Source: Ignavibacterium sp. (GTDB lineage Bacteria; Bacteroidota; Ignavibacteria; Ignavibacteriales; Ignavibacteriaceae). Taken from it: a DNA stretch of 64,000 nucleotides. The position numbers and the translations under genes were made by a program. Position 1 is the stretch's first letter; the number at the start of each line of letters is the position of its first letter. Where the stretch lies: positions 1-64,000 of the forward strand of contig JAGXRK010000019.1 in NCBI GenBank assembly GCA_018335755.1. The letters run 5' to 3'. Below, in pieces: positions 26,239-36,106 of the stretch. The notes under the pieces were generated by a model, which saw only the letters and a program-made list of their open reading frames with translations, was not told where the DNA came from and searched no databases.

Positions 26239-29200
26239 TTATTTAATCAATGCAAATTTTATTAGCTTCTCACCAATTCCTGGTGCATCTATATGAGCAA
26301 GATACACTCCATATGCCACACTGAATCCATCCCTGTTAAGAAGGTTCCAGTATTCTCTTCCATTGTCCACCCCGGAATCATGCTCTAATACAGCAACAGG
26401 TTCACCGCTTAAAGAATAAATCCTGATAGTACATTTCATTGGAAGATTTTCAAAATAAATCCTTCTTTCACCACGGTTTTGACCGGGAAGTTTATTAGCC
26501 GGCTCAAGAATACTTGCACCTACATAAGGGTTTGGAACGACATAGATATTGTCCAATCTTGATGAAGCCAATATATTATCAACAAAACCAGGTTTAGTTT
26601 GAAGAGTGTAAACATCTTTGGATGTAAATGGTCTATTTGTGTAAATCAAGAAGTAATCTCCATTGCCGGGTAATACAGAATCAGTTTCTGTCATAAATGA
26701 AAATGTAATTGCCCATGAAAGAGTGTCAAATGGCGTAGTATTTTTACCTGTAGGTAAAAATATGATTTGATCTCCTCTGGACCATGCAGTGTCAACTATT
26801 CCACCTATTTCATTAAGTATTACAGTTATTGGAATAGGGATACCCGATGTAACATCTTCTACTTTAAATGGTACAGGCACATCTAGGTAGTTTCCACCAC
26901 CGGCAGGTTTTTTAGCTATATAATCGTTCAGCTCTGAAAAGGTTATTAAATAATCTGCGGGATATTTTATTTTAGGAGTGACCGTACCACCAATTGTGGG
27001 TAAACGTAAAAGATATGGTATATCCACATTCCCATTCCAGCCCGTTCTTTCCTCATTAACAAACAACGAATCATATGAAAAAACTTCCAGTTTAACTCCA
27101 TCAAAAACAGGATTGGAATCTTCCAATTTTAAAGCTGTACTTTGATAGACAGAATAGTACTTGTAAGTAATTATAAACTGGCTGTTATTAGGCATTGAGG
27201 AACTATCCGTTCTGGAAATTCTGCCTCTTTCATAGTTTATAATATAATCGACTTCATTCTGATAAGTAGTTCCGGAAAGATCTTTGACAACAAGGTTTTC
27301 ATCATTAATGATAAATTCCTTTGATAGATTTGCAAACTTTGTATCAAAGAGAAAAATTGATTCTGTAAAAGGTTTCTCACCACGTACTGAATAATTTTTT
27401 TGATTTATTACACTATCACTCAAATTAAGTGTATCACTGAAACGAAGTGTATAAACATCATCAATAACATCAAAATCATTCATAATTTTAAAGTCAACCG
27501 TTCCATTACCGAACCCGCTGACTTTTTGTATATCTGTATTTGCAATGGCAGGTGGAATATAGCCGGCAGCACGAGGTCCTGCAACAACTTTTACAGTATT
27601 GATATCCAGAATTTCCGATCCGGTTATAGGATCCACTGTTATTTTTTTACCTGTTTCGGATGGCGGAATACCAAGTGAATCACCGTGATCATATGCTACA
27701 ACAGCATAATAATAAGTCAGACCATTGATTACGTTGTTGGAATCAACAAAAGAATGAACTAGTCCCGTGTTGTCGCCAAGGTAGTAATGTAATCCTCTTC
27801 CCTGGTATTCTACAGGATGGTAACCTCTCCAGTTATTTTGAATATCCCATTTCGCTTCAAACCCGTCGATACCTCTTAACGGCTCATATAAATATGCGGC
27901 ACCTCTTCCGTCAGTAATAGTTAGGATATCTGCAAAATCAGGACGTGTACTTCGGTAAATCACATAGCCTTCAAAATCTTCACCAGTTATCGGATCAATA
28001 CTTTCTTCCGATTTTGTATCCCAGTATAACGTAACTTTTTTATCATCAGGTACGGCAACCACTGTTGGTTTATCCGGCGGTTTGAAGAATCTGTAATTCT
28101 TATTATAAATGTCTTGCACAGTTTCTGCGGTAGTTAGAAGATCCGGCAGATTTTCACCAAACAGGAATGCCATAGATATTCTTTTTGTTTCTCCTTTGGC
28201 AAGAGAAATATAGCCGGATCCAAAAGTAAATACTATATCTGTATTACTCTCAATATCTCCAAAATTACCAGGAATATTTCTTGCCCAGACTAACTCATCA
28301 TTTTTTATAGCATTGGTTTGACCCGATGCCCAATCCCAGCTATTAAAACTCGTCAAACCAATCTGATCAGCCTCATCAAGATCTGTGTACTCAAAATTTG
28401 GTTCTCCTGGTGCCAGCGGATCAGGTCTTCCGTCGAATAACCTACTACCGCGGGTAGGAATTCCATCTCCTTCACCTTCATCACCGGTATTTGGAATACC
28501 GTCAACTCCAACGTCATCAACCTCCGGATCCCAGTCGCCGTCATTATCAATTCCGTCATCCTGCGCTTCATCAATCATCCCGTCACCATCATTATCAATT
28601 CCATCATTTGGGTTACCTGGACTCTCAAGGAATTTACATCCAAGATATCCAAGCGGTATGCCCAGATTACCCATCATATCAGGATCCCAGAAATACGCCA
28701 TACTTCTCGCATATACAGGTATATCATCAACAGAAGGATAATTAGGAATATTAAATGGCGGAATGAACAATCCATTATCATCGCTGTTTTGTGCTCCACC
28801 TCCGCCAAGATCCGGATCTCCATAAATACCAAACAACACAGTATCTAAATCTCTATCGCTGACATTGGTTATTGTCCAGACAAAGAATACTGCATTTGCT
28901 GCAAGCGAGTTACTCCATTGGAATGCTCTACCATCAATCTGGACTCCGAGCCCTTTTTTGGTTGTATCATTAATATAGGGATAGTAAGGAAATTCCAGGT
29001 TATACCTGTCATCCATAGCCCAGTAAACTTCAAGGTCGGCATTGTTTTCACCAACTGTTAAGTAACCGGGCCAAACATACTCGCCGGTTGCTTCACTGTA
29101 CCACTCACGCGGCCAGCTATCTGGTTTTCCATCTCTGTCAGAATCAAGAGCAGGATTCGAAGCCATAAATTCCTGGTTTTCATCTGCATAACCGGGAAGA

Positions 29201-29736
29201 GGTTCCCAGGTCCAAAAGAATTCATCATTTGTCGGATCTGTTTCCCTGAAGCCCGAGTAATCATATAACCCATCTGATATGATATGAATCCTGGTATTTG
29301 TATCTAATGCACTTGGCACAGATGCTCCTATAATAGGAGAAAACTGGAAAATATAGGGTGCATCTCTCCATACCATTCCCAATAAATCTCGTAATGTTGC
29401 ACCGGGAAAACCTGGACCGATTCCGCCATAATTCCATATCTCAACTGTAACATTATTTCCGTTCATTAAATATCTTTTCCTGTCTTCAAAGGCATTTAAC
29501 TTTCCTAATCTTTTCGAAAGTTGATCAACCATAGTGTATTTATCATCACTCGGCTCAACAGTATTAGCATTACCAGGAGACGTAATTAATTTATTATTTA
29601 TATAATCCATTACCGCCTGATGCTCACGTGCTCTTCGCTGCTCAACAGTTTCATTCTGTGCATGAACAACTGACGGAATAAAGATGTTTATCAGAAAGAT
29701 AACTGAAAATATTATCAACAATTTCGATTTCAACAT
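26239..29736 (-). CDS. Giant secreted surface protein with calcium-binding repeats and T9SS-like tail
   Basis: This 1165-residue protein has a signal peptide (cleavage after VHAQ, near 27). A beta-rich body of unknown family follows. Residues 378-427 form a D-G-I-D-N-D-G-D series like thrombospondin type 3 or other calcium-binding repeats. A fibronectin type III-like region around 585-700 comes next. The C-terminal domain is built like a sorting domain, with VVPNPYVGAS in place of NYPNPFNP, ending in EKLIKFALIK. It is probably exported by T9SS to the surface. It lies between the TonB receptor gene (26 bp upstream) and the PorV-like gene, forming one operon. The function is unknown. Confidence 0.75.
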   Translation of the reverse strand: MLKSKLLIIFSVIFLINIFIPSVVHAQNETVEQRRAREHQAVMDYINNKLITSPGNANTVEPSDDKYTMVDQLSKRLGKLNAFEDRKRYLMNGNNVTVEIWNYGGIGPGFPGATLRDLLGMVWRDAPYIFQFSPIIGASVPSALDTNTRIHIISDGLYDYSGFRETDPTNDEFFWTWEPLPGYADENQEFMASNPALDSDRDGKPDSWPREWYSEATGEYVWPGYLTVGENNADLEVYWAMDDRYNLEFPYYPYINDTTKKGLGVQIDGRAFQWSNSLAANAVFFVWTITNVSDRDLDTVLFGIYGDPDLGGGGAQNSDDNGLFIPPFNIPNYPSVDDIPVYARSMAYFWDPDMMGNLGIPLGYLGCKFLESPGNPNDGIDNDGDGMIDEAQDDGIDNDGDWDPEVDDVGVDGIPNTGDEGEGDGIPTRGSRLFDGRPDPLAPGEPNFEYTDLDEADQIGLTSFNSWDWASGQTNAIKNDELVWARNIPGNFGDIESNTDIVFTFGSGYISLAKGETKRISMAFLFGENLPDLLTTAETVQDIYNKNYRFFKPPDKPTVVAVPDDKKVTLYWDTKSEESIDPITGEDFEGYVIYRSTRPDFADILTITDGRGAAYLYEPLRGIDGFEAKWDIQNNWRGYHPVEYQGRGLHYYLGDNTGLVHSFVDSNNVINGLTYYYAVVAYDHGDSLGIPPSETGKKITVDPITGSEILDINTVKVVAGPRAAGYIPPAIANTDIQKVSGFGNGTVDFKIMNDFDVIDDVYTLRFSDTLNLSDSVINQKNYSVRGEKPFTESIFLFDTKFANLSKEFIINDENLVVKDLSGTTYQNEVDYIINYERGRISRTDSSSMPNNSQFIITYKYYSVYQSTALKLEDSNPVFDGVKLEVFSYDSLFVNEERTGWNGNVDIPYLLRLPTIGGTVTPKIKYPADYLITFSELNDYIAKKPAGGGNYLDVPVPFKVEDVTSGIPIPITVILNEIGGIVDTAWSRGDQIIFLPTGKNTTPFDTLSWAITFSFMTETDSVLPGNGDYFLIYTNRPFTSKDVYTLQTKPGFVDNILASSRLDNIYVVPNPYVGASILEPANKLPGQNRGERRIYFENLPMKCTIRIYSLSGEPVAVLEHDSGVDNGREYWNLLNRDGFSVAYGVYLAHIDAPGIGEKLIKFALIK

Positions 29737-29762
29737 TTTAATACTCCATAAAAAAAATTTCT

Positions 29763-32489
29763 TTAAAACTCCAGAGTAAGTCCTAACCTTACTTCACGTG
29801 GTGCTGTGTAATAGTTTGGGCGAATAAAATATTCAGTTGCTGATTTAACACCGGGAACTTTTTCTGAAAGTTCGTTTGTGGCTTGTGCAGCATTTTGTGA
29901 TTCTTCTAAAGTATAATTTGCTCGCCCGGTATCATCATAAACCAGTCTTTCATTCAGTGTATCAAATAAATTAAATACTTTAACAAACAGGGTGAGCATA
30001 ATGCTTGTGAAATCAAATGATTTCTCTGCTAACAGGTCTACATTTGTTTGCAGAGGTTTTCTCCCGCTGTTCGGTTTAAGCAATATTTGCTGATCATATA
30101 ATTGGGGTGAATAAGGAAGACCCGTACCTAAAGTACTAACAACAGTTACCATCCAATCTCTGTCGCTGCCAAAGGTGATCACACCATTAAGTGTATGTGT
30201 TTGATCCCATGCAAGAGGAACGGGAATTTTTTCACTTTGTCTTCCGGATGAAAGATCCAGGAAGAAAGAGTTTGCATCTGTGTCATTACCTTCAGCTACC
30301 TGGAATGTGTAGTCAACAGAGGCTCCGAATAGTTCACTTGGAAGTTTTCTTTTGGTAAGTGAAAATGTGATTCCTCTAATATTACCATAATCTTTGTTTA
30401 CGTATTTCTGGTAAGTAACACTTGTTGTTACTCTTATCTGTTGTAATGCAAGCAGGTCTCGAACGTCTTTATAAAAACCTGTAACATTGAAGGCTATTGA
30501 TTCACTTAATTGCTGCTGCAGTCCCAATTCATAACTCACAGTTTTTTCAGGATTGAGATTTGCATTACCGAAAACAGCACCTGTTACCAAGCCTCTGAAA
30601 AACGGATTAGTATATAAATAATTATATGGCGGAAGCTGATAAAAATGACCGTATGAAAAATGTATAATGCCCTGATCAGTTATAGGGAATGAGATACCCA
30701 ACCTGGGACTAAATGTTAATTTGGGTTCAACATTTTCAAAGTTATCGTTAGGAACATTTATATCCGGAGCATATTTATACTCAGGATTAAAATAATCTAC
30801 ACGAAGACCTGCATTAATTATCATGCTGGTAAATTCCATTTTATCCTGTAGGTAACCTGAAAATTGTCTGGGTGACCTTGTATACAGATCATGAGAAGGA
30901 GTGCCTGGTTCAAGAATCGTCGGTTCGAAATATCTTGTAGTATCTCTTTGAATTATAAAATTCCGGAAATTCATTTCATCCCATTTGTATGAAAACCCAG
31001 CTTTCACATCGTGCTCTTTTGTAACCTGACTGGTAACGTCAAGTCTTACTTCGCCGGTGTTCGATCTTTGATAATAATGTTCATTCAGAGTACCGCCTGA
31101 GTTAAAGGTATATTCTGTTACACGTGTATTTTTGTGTGAAGGCTGATATCTCGGATCAGGTATTAAATTATCAAGACTCATTCCGGGAGTAAAGGAAACT
31201 TCTTTTCCGGAAGCATCTAAAAGCGGAAATAGGTATCTTTTAAAATCATAAATGCTATATGAACCTTTTAATGAATAAAATGTACTGTTACTCACTGCGT
31301 GTCTGACTTCGAGGGAATTGATTAAGCCCCATTCATATCTGTTGTAATTAGCATCCGGATTATATTTATAATTATGATTATACAATTGAAATTCTGCTTG
31401 CGAATAAATTGCATCATAATTTATTTTCATTGTAGAGAATGGTTTAAAAGTAAGCTTTGCAGTAGCGTTAATATCTTCACCGGGGTTCATAGAAACTAAT
31501 TTATTATCACCGGTTTGTGCAATATAAACTATATTTGGATTCTGAATATCCTTAGCAACAGAGTCATAAATAGTATGTTGTCTCTGTCCGTATAAATATC
31601 CGCCGTCATCGTTGTATCTTCCTGAAAGAAAGAAAGTTACATCATTGCCTGTAAAAGGAACGGGTCCGCCGAATGTTGCTTCAACAACCTGGTTATTAAT
31701 TGGACTAATATCATCTATATTGAAAAAAATATTTTTATTACTGCTGATATAATCACCAGTATAATAAGAGATTGAACCACTGTATTTGTTTCCACCCTCT
31801 TTTGTAACAGTATTAACGATGCCGCTAAGTGCGTTACCATACTCAGCATTAAAAGTACCGCTGACAACGGATAATTCTTTAATTGCCTGGGGTGATATTT
31901 GCACAGTTCTTCCGAAATCAAAAGGATTAACTGCTGAAACACCGTTTACATTGTAGGCAATTTCAGTTGAGCGTCCACCACGTATATGCAGTTCACCTCC
32001 GGCACCTTTTGTAATACCAGCCTGCAATGAAAGTAACTGATCAATGCTCTCAACCGGCAGTGCAGCAATTTGAGTATTATCTATAACAGTGTGTGATGAT
32101 GTAAGGTCTTTCCTTACTAAAGGTTTAATAGCTTCAACAACAATTGTTTCAAGGCCTATTGCTTCAACGGGAAGATCGGCATCAATTTCTGTTGTAAAAC
32201 CAGTGTTAACACGTACATTTGTTATCAGTTTTCTCTGGTAACCAACTCCTGAAAAGATTAGTGTATATACACCCGGATCAACATTGTTAATAACATATCT
32301 GCCCTCTATATCGGTTGCAGCTCCAATAGCTGTTCCTTCAATAAGAATATTAATTCCTATTAAGGCTTCACGTGTATCAGAGTCTGTAACTTGTCCGGCT
32401 ATTTTACCGGTTTGAGCAAGAATAAAACTTGTTGTAAGAATAGAAAATAGAAATGAATAGAGTGCTAAAAATAGTAGATTTTTTTTCAT
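29763..32489 (-). CDS. TonB-dependent receptor with carboxypeptidase-like N-terminal domain
   Basis: This 908-residue protein consists of a signal peptide, a CarboxypepD_reg-like domain (GKIAGQVTDSDTREALIG), a plug domain (LHIRGGRSTEIAYNVNG) and a beta barrel ending in REVRLGLTLEF. It would take up a large substrate across the outer membrane using TonB energy, or act in surface-protein assembly. The frame opens at a TTG at 32507, but the ATG at 32489 has GAGG 6 nt upstream, so I chose it. It is the first gene of the operon with the giant surface protein and PorV-like genes, resembling SusC-type receptor/partner pairs without a SusD. Confidence 0.85.
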   Translation of the reverse strand: MKKNLLFLALYSFLFSILTTSFILAQTGKIAGQVTDSDTREALIGINILIEGTAIGAATDIEGRYVINNVDPGVYTLIFSGVGYQRKLITNVRVNTGFTTEIDADLPVEAIGLETIVVEAIKPLVRKDLTSSHTVIDNTQIAALPVESIDQLLSLQAGITKGAGGELHIRGGRSTEIAYNVNGVSAVNPFDFGRTVQISPQAIKELSVVSGTFNAEYGNALSGIVNTVTKEGGNKYSGSISYYTGDYISSNKNIFFNIDDISPINNQVVEATFGGPVPFTGNDVTFFLSGRYNDDGGYLYGQRQHTIYDSVAKDIQNPNIVYIAQTGDNKLVSMNPGEDINATAKLTFKPFSTMKINYDAIYSQAEFQLYNHNYKYNPDANYNRYEWGLINSLEVRHAVSNSTFYSLKGSYSIYDFKRYLFPLLDASGKEVSFTPGMSLDNLIPDPRYQPSHKNTRVTEYTFNSGGTLNEHYYQRSNTGEVRLDVTSQVTKEHDVKAGFSYKWDEMNFRNFIIQRDTTRYFEPTILEPGTPSHDLYTRSPRQFSGYLQDKMEFTSMIINAGLRVDYFNPEYKYAPDINVPNDNFENVEPKLTFSPRLGISFPITDQGIIHFSYGHFYQLPPYNYLYTNPFFRGLVTGAVFGNANLNPEKTVSYELGLQQQLSESIAFNVTGFYKDVRDLLALQQIRVTTSVTYQKYVNKDYGNIRGITFSLTKRKLPSELFGASVDYTFQVAEGNDTDANSFFLDLSSGRQSEKIPVPLAWDQTHTLNGVITFGSDRDWMVTVVSTLGTGLPYSPQLYDQQILLKPNSGRKPLQTNVDLLAEKSFDFTSIMLTLFVKVFNLFDTLNERLVYDDTGRANYTLEESQNAAQATNELSEKVPGVKSATEYFIRPNYYTAPREVRLGLTLEF

Positions 32490-32569
32490 CGCGACCTCAG
32501 ATGGCAATTTGTTTTACATATAACATATCTTTTTATGCCTTAACAGGTCAAAAGATTTTTTGAAATTAA

Positions 32570-32646
32570 AAAAAGAAAAGGGCTGCCCGGATATTATAAA
32601 TATCATTGGATTGTTATAATCCGTTCATCTTCCGAACAACCCTTAA
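32570..32646 (-). terminator. Rho-independent terminator after the FG-GAP protein gene
   Basis: On the minus strand AAGGGTTGTTCGG pairs over 13 bp with CCGGGCAGCCCTT (three G-U wobbles), with a smaller hairpin (GGATTATAACAATCC) inside the loop. A TTCTTTTTTT tract follows. It lies 20 bp beyond the stop at 32666. Confidence 0.75.
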
Positions 32647-32665
32647 AAAATGCATACTAAATATT

Positions 32666-34312
32666 TTATTTAAGTAATTGCATTTTCATTGACGTGGAAT
32701 TATTTCCTGCTGTTAGTCTGTAGACATAGATTCCGCTTGCTAAACCTTCAGCATTGAATGAGGCTGTGTAGGATCCGGCATCCAGATTTTGATTATTAAC
32801 TAATACGGAAACTTCACGGCCAAGAACATCATAAACTCTCAAATCAACGGTTGATGCTTCGGTAATACCGAATCTGATCATTGTTGAAGGATTGAAAGGA
32901 TTAGGATAGTTCTGATCAACATAGAAGTTAGCAGGGATAACAGAATTATCTTTTTCTACACTTGTCGGAGGAGTCCAGTTCAGATCCAATATAACAAGGT
33001 TAGCAACTGTATCGGTTGGATTACCTCTTGAATAACCCTGGGTGTATAGAACTTCATCTTCAGGATCACCGTCAACATTTGCAACAACAACTACATCCAT
33101 ATCGCCACCAAGAATCAATAATAGTGAATCTATCATTGATGAAACGTAATTAGCAGGATTGGTTATATCGCCACCCTGATAGGCTACTCTGAAAATTGGA
33201 TTGTTAACAGGATTCAAAGCATCGTGTCTGGATCCAAATACGAAATCAACATTACCGCTACCATCCAGATCACCAAAACCAGCACCATTTAATCTAACCC
33301 CGCCAATAGAAGAAAGGTCTGCAATTTCATATGAAACAAGAGTATCGGCTACCTGCTGAAGCATAGATACTTTACCACCGGCAAACCATCCGCCAACAAC
33401 TATTTCATCTGTTCCATCGCCATCAATATCAACAACTACAGAACCTTTAAATGAAGATAATTCACCACCTAAACCGCTTTGTGGTTCTAAAATCTCCCAG
33501 GCATTATTTTGATAGCGAGCACCAAATATTTTGCCTGTGCCGTCCCATAAATAGATGTAGTTATTAAGAACAGCTACATCCCATTTGTTACCGGTACCGG
33601 CAAGAATGAAATCACCAAGACCGTTAGCTTCAACAGTCCAGGTTTCTAATCCGCTGCCGTCATCCGGAACGTTATCAACAGAAACTACACCGAAATGCCA
33701 ATCTCCGGATGCTGCTGCTCTGTCAACAAAAATTATTTCATCATCTCCATCGCCGTCAACATCAGCTATAATGAATCTGAGTGGTCTGAGATTGAACATA
33801 TCCTGATTAACAAGAGTAAAAGAAGCATTAGGTAAGAATCCGCCAAATCCATCATCAACACCCATATTATCACTGCCATCACCCGGGTATTCATAAACTA
33901 ATATTCTTGCAGGATTTGGATTGATAGAAGCATCTGTATAGTTAATTGGTCCCCAATAAATTTCTGGTCTTCCATCGCCATCCAGATCACCCCAGGCTAA
34001 AGCAGGCCAGGTATTCTGAAGCGGAATATCACTTTCAGTCATCCAGACCATTTCCCAATCGGTTCCATTCCATTCAAACTTATAAAGTCTTGGAATCAGT
34101 TCTTCGGGTCTGTCGATAAAATTTGTATTACAAGCATAAATTTCGGGCCAACCATCACCATCAAAGTCTACACCGGCAATTACGCCCCCCCATCCGCCTA
34201 CTTCAAAACTCAATGTAGGAATTTCGAATGCTCTTTGGAAAGCTTGCTGTGAAAAAATCTGCACGGTTAGAAAAAGAGAAAGAGTTGCAACGAGAGTAAT
34301 AAGTCGATTCAT
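32666..34312 (-). CDS. Secreted FG-GAP/VCBS-repeat protein with T9SS tail
   Basis: This 548-residue protein has a signal peptide (cleavage near FSQ, residue 21) and about six FG-GAP-type repeats. Each has a D-x-D-G-D calcium loop: GVDFDGDGWPE, WGDLDGDGRPE, ADVDGDGDDE, VDIDGDGTDE, GDLDGSGNVD and VANVDGDPEDE. The series suggests a beta-propeller. A T9SS type A domain follows (NYPNPFNP, ending KMQLLK). Such proteins usually serve in adhesion or binding on the surface. No catalytic residues are evident. A strong GGAGG ribosome-binding site lies 5 nt before the ATG. It appears monocistronic. Confidence 0.82.
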   Translation of the reverse strand: MNRLITLVATLSLFLTVQIFSQQAFQRAFEIPTLSFEVGGWGGVIAGVDFDGDGWPEIYACNTNFIDRPEELIPRLYKFEWNGTDWEMVWMTESDIPLQNTWPALAWGDLDGDGRPEIYWGPINYTDASINPNPARILVYEYPGDGSDNMGVDDGFGGFLPNASFTLVNQDMFNLRPLRFIIADVDGDGDDEIIFVDRAAASGDWHFGVVSVDNVPDDGSGLETWTVEANGLGDFILAGTGNKWDVAVLNNYIYLWDGTGKIFGARYQNNAWEILEPQSGLGGELSSFKGSVVVDIDGDGTDEIVVGGWFAGGKVSMLQQVADTLVSYEIADLSSIGGVRLNGAGFGDLDGSGNVDFVFGSRHDALNPVNNPIFRVAYQGGDITNPANYVSSMIDSLLLILGGDMDVVVVANVDGDPEDEVLYTQGYSRGNPTDTVANLVILDLNWTPPTSVEKDNSVIPANFYVDQNYPNPFNPSTMIRFGITEASTVDLRVYDVLGREVSVLVNNQNLDAGSYTASFNAEGLASGIYVYRLTAGNNSTSMKMQLLK

Positions 34313-34452
34313 ACGACCTCCTTCGATATTATTGTGAGTGATTTAATTAGATTACTAAATAGTAATTAACTTAATGCATAATTTACACTATAAAGAATAT
34401 TTTTTCAAATATTTTGTACGATTTTTTACGATTTTCTGCTTGTTATTTGGAA

Positions 34453-34998
34453 TCAATTAATATTTGTTAATGAAATAAATTCGAATAGTTTAAGTGCCCA
34501 ATATTTATATGCATAATCATTCAAATGTAAACCGTCATCGGTAAATTCATTAATTAACTCTCCTTCTCTATCAGAAAAATGCTCATTTAGATTAAAAAAC
34601 AATATGTCTTTTGAGATGGCAAAGTTCTTTAACATACAATTAAAATTCACTATTCTATTATTTGGTCTTTCCGAATTGTTTCGTGTCGGGAAAATTGAAG
34701 TTATTACGATTCTACTTTTCAAGACGTGAGTTCGGATCTTATCGAAAATAGATATTATTCCTTCAAGCATAAAAACATCGTCCCTGCCTCTGGCAAAATC
34801 ATTTGTGCCGATACAAATAAATATGAAATGAGGTTCAGGTATAAACCAATCTGAAGAAATCCTATTTAATGTTTCCTGAGTGCTATCACCAGAGAAACCC
34901 TTATTTGTTATGTTTAATTTGGGAAGATAAATATTTACGTTAAAGCCTTCTGTAATAGAATCTCCAATAAGCAGAATTCTCAAGTCGTTTAAGTTCAT
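34453..34998 (-). CDS. SGNH/GDSL-family hydrolase
   Basis: This 181-residue cytosolic SGNH hydrolase has block I GDSIT (residues 12-16, catalytic Ser14), Gly of block II in NKGFSGDS, block III IGTNDFARG and block V DGLHLND with Asp and His. The family removes acyl groups from sugars, lipids or peptides. Its start overlaps the MurQ stop by 4 nt (ATGA), so it is coupled to peptidoglycan amino-sugar metabolism. A role in deacylating a cell-wall sugar is plausible but inferred. There is no signal peptide. Confidence 0.8.
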   Translation of the reverse strand: MNLNDLRILLIGDSITEGFNVNIYLPKLNITNKGFSGDSTQETLNRISSDWFIPEPHFIFICIGTNDFARGRDDVFMLEGIISIFDKIRTHVLKSRIVITSIFPTRNNSERPNNRIVNFNCMLKNFAISKDILFFNLNEHFSDREGELINEFTDDGLHLNDYAYKYWALKLFEFISLTNIN

Positions 34999-35927
34999 TT
35001 TAATTCAATGGCTTTACGGACAAATCCATCTGCTTTTCCTAATCTACTCTTCGCATCATCATAATCAACATTTGCTTTTATCATAACCAGAGCAGTTTTT
35101 ACGTGACCTTTTGCTTTTTCAAGATATGAAGAAGCATCTTCATAAGATAACCCTGTAATTGTCATTACAATTTTTTTAGATCGTTCAACAAGTTTCTTGT
35201 TGGTCATCTGAAGATCGATCATCATATTTTCATAAACCTTACCCATTCTTATCATTGAGGCAGTTGTAAGCATATTTAAGACTAACTTTTGAGCTGTGCC
35301 GCTTTTCATTCTTGTTGAGCCCATTACTACTTCGGGACCAATATAAGGACAGATAGCAATGTCAACTTCTTTTATATCAAAATCTTTTCTTGGGTTAGTG
35401 GTTATGTATAAAGTTTTTGCGCCTAGTTCTTTTGCTTTTTTAACAGCACCAACAACATAGGGAGTTCTTCTGCTGGCTGCAATTCCACAAACTACATCTA
35501 TGCTGGAAACATTTGCCTTAATCACATCTTTGGCACCATTTTCTTCATAATCTTCCGCACCTTCCTGAGCACGGAACATTGCCTCCTTACCTCCTGCAAT
35601 AAAACCTTCAATTAAACCAAATGGAGTTCCGAAAGTCGGAGGGCATTCAGAAGCATCAACCACGCCTAATCTGCCACTTGTTCCTGCCCCAAAGTATAAA
35701 AGTCTTCCTCCATTTTTTAGAGCGTGAACTATTGTCTCAACTGCTTTTTCGATGTATGGTAATTCTTTTTCAACAGCAAATGGGACAATTTTATCTTCTT
35801 CATTTATTATCTGAAGAATTTCCATTGTTGATTTGGCGTCAATATCCATAGACCTTGGGTTTCTCTGTTCAGTTGTAAGTTTACTTATTTCTTCAAAGAT
35901 TTTGCGGGGGTTATCAGCGGATTTCAT
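34995..35927 (-). CDS. murQ: N-acetylmuramic acid 6-phosphate etherase
   Basis: MurQ cleaves the lactyl ether of MurNAc-6-phosphate to give GlcNAc-6-phosphate and lactate in cell-wall recycling. The 310-residue protein shows the SIS-domain signature GRLLYFGAGTSGRLGVVDAS and the conserved ECPPTF and GSTRMKSGTAQK segments expected of the family. A frame extension to a TTG at 35954 adds nine residues without a ribosome-binding site. The ATG at 35927 gives the normal family start, ahead of NPRKIFEEISKLTTEQRNP, so I chose it. It is followed directly by the SGNH gene and is divergent from the NagB-like gene, which consumes the next pathway intermediate. Confidence 0.92.
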   Translation of the reverse strand: MKSADNPRKIFEEISKLTTEQRNPRSMDIDAKSTMEILQIINEEDKIVPFAVEKELPYIEKAVETIVHALKNGGRLLYFGAGTSGRLGVVDASECPPTFGTPFGLIEGFIAGGKEAMFRAQEGAEDYEENGAKDVIKANVSSIDVVCGIAASRRTPYVVGAVKKAKELGAKTLYITTNPRKDFDIKEVDIAICPYIGPEVVMGSTRMKSGTAQKLVLNMLTTASMIRMGKVYENMMIDLQMTNKKLVERSKKIVMTITGLSYEDASSYLEKAKGHVKTALVMIKANVDYDDAKSRLGKADGFVRKAIELK

Positions 35928-36106
35928 ATTTATGAATAAAAATTTGTGATGCAACTAACTTTTAAATTTGATTTTATCAAATATAACAGTAATTGACTAA
36001 ACTTGCGTTTGAAATTCTTTAATTACACTGAGACACTTCTTATATTTGACAATAAATAATAAAAAATTTTGACCAAACTACTTTAATTTAATTTATCGGA
36101 CCAGCC

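Noticed and set aside
28385-28741. 118-codon plus-strand open frame rich in Ser and Pro
   Set aside because: It is antisense to the D-G-D repeats of the giant surface protein. The Ser/Pro-rich product is a by-product of that repeat composition.
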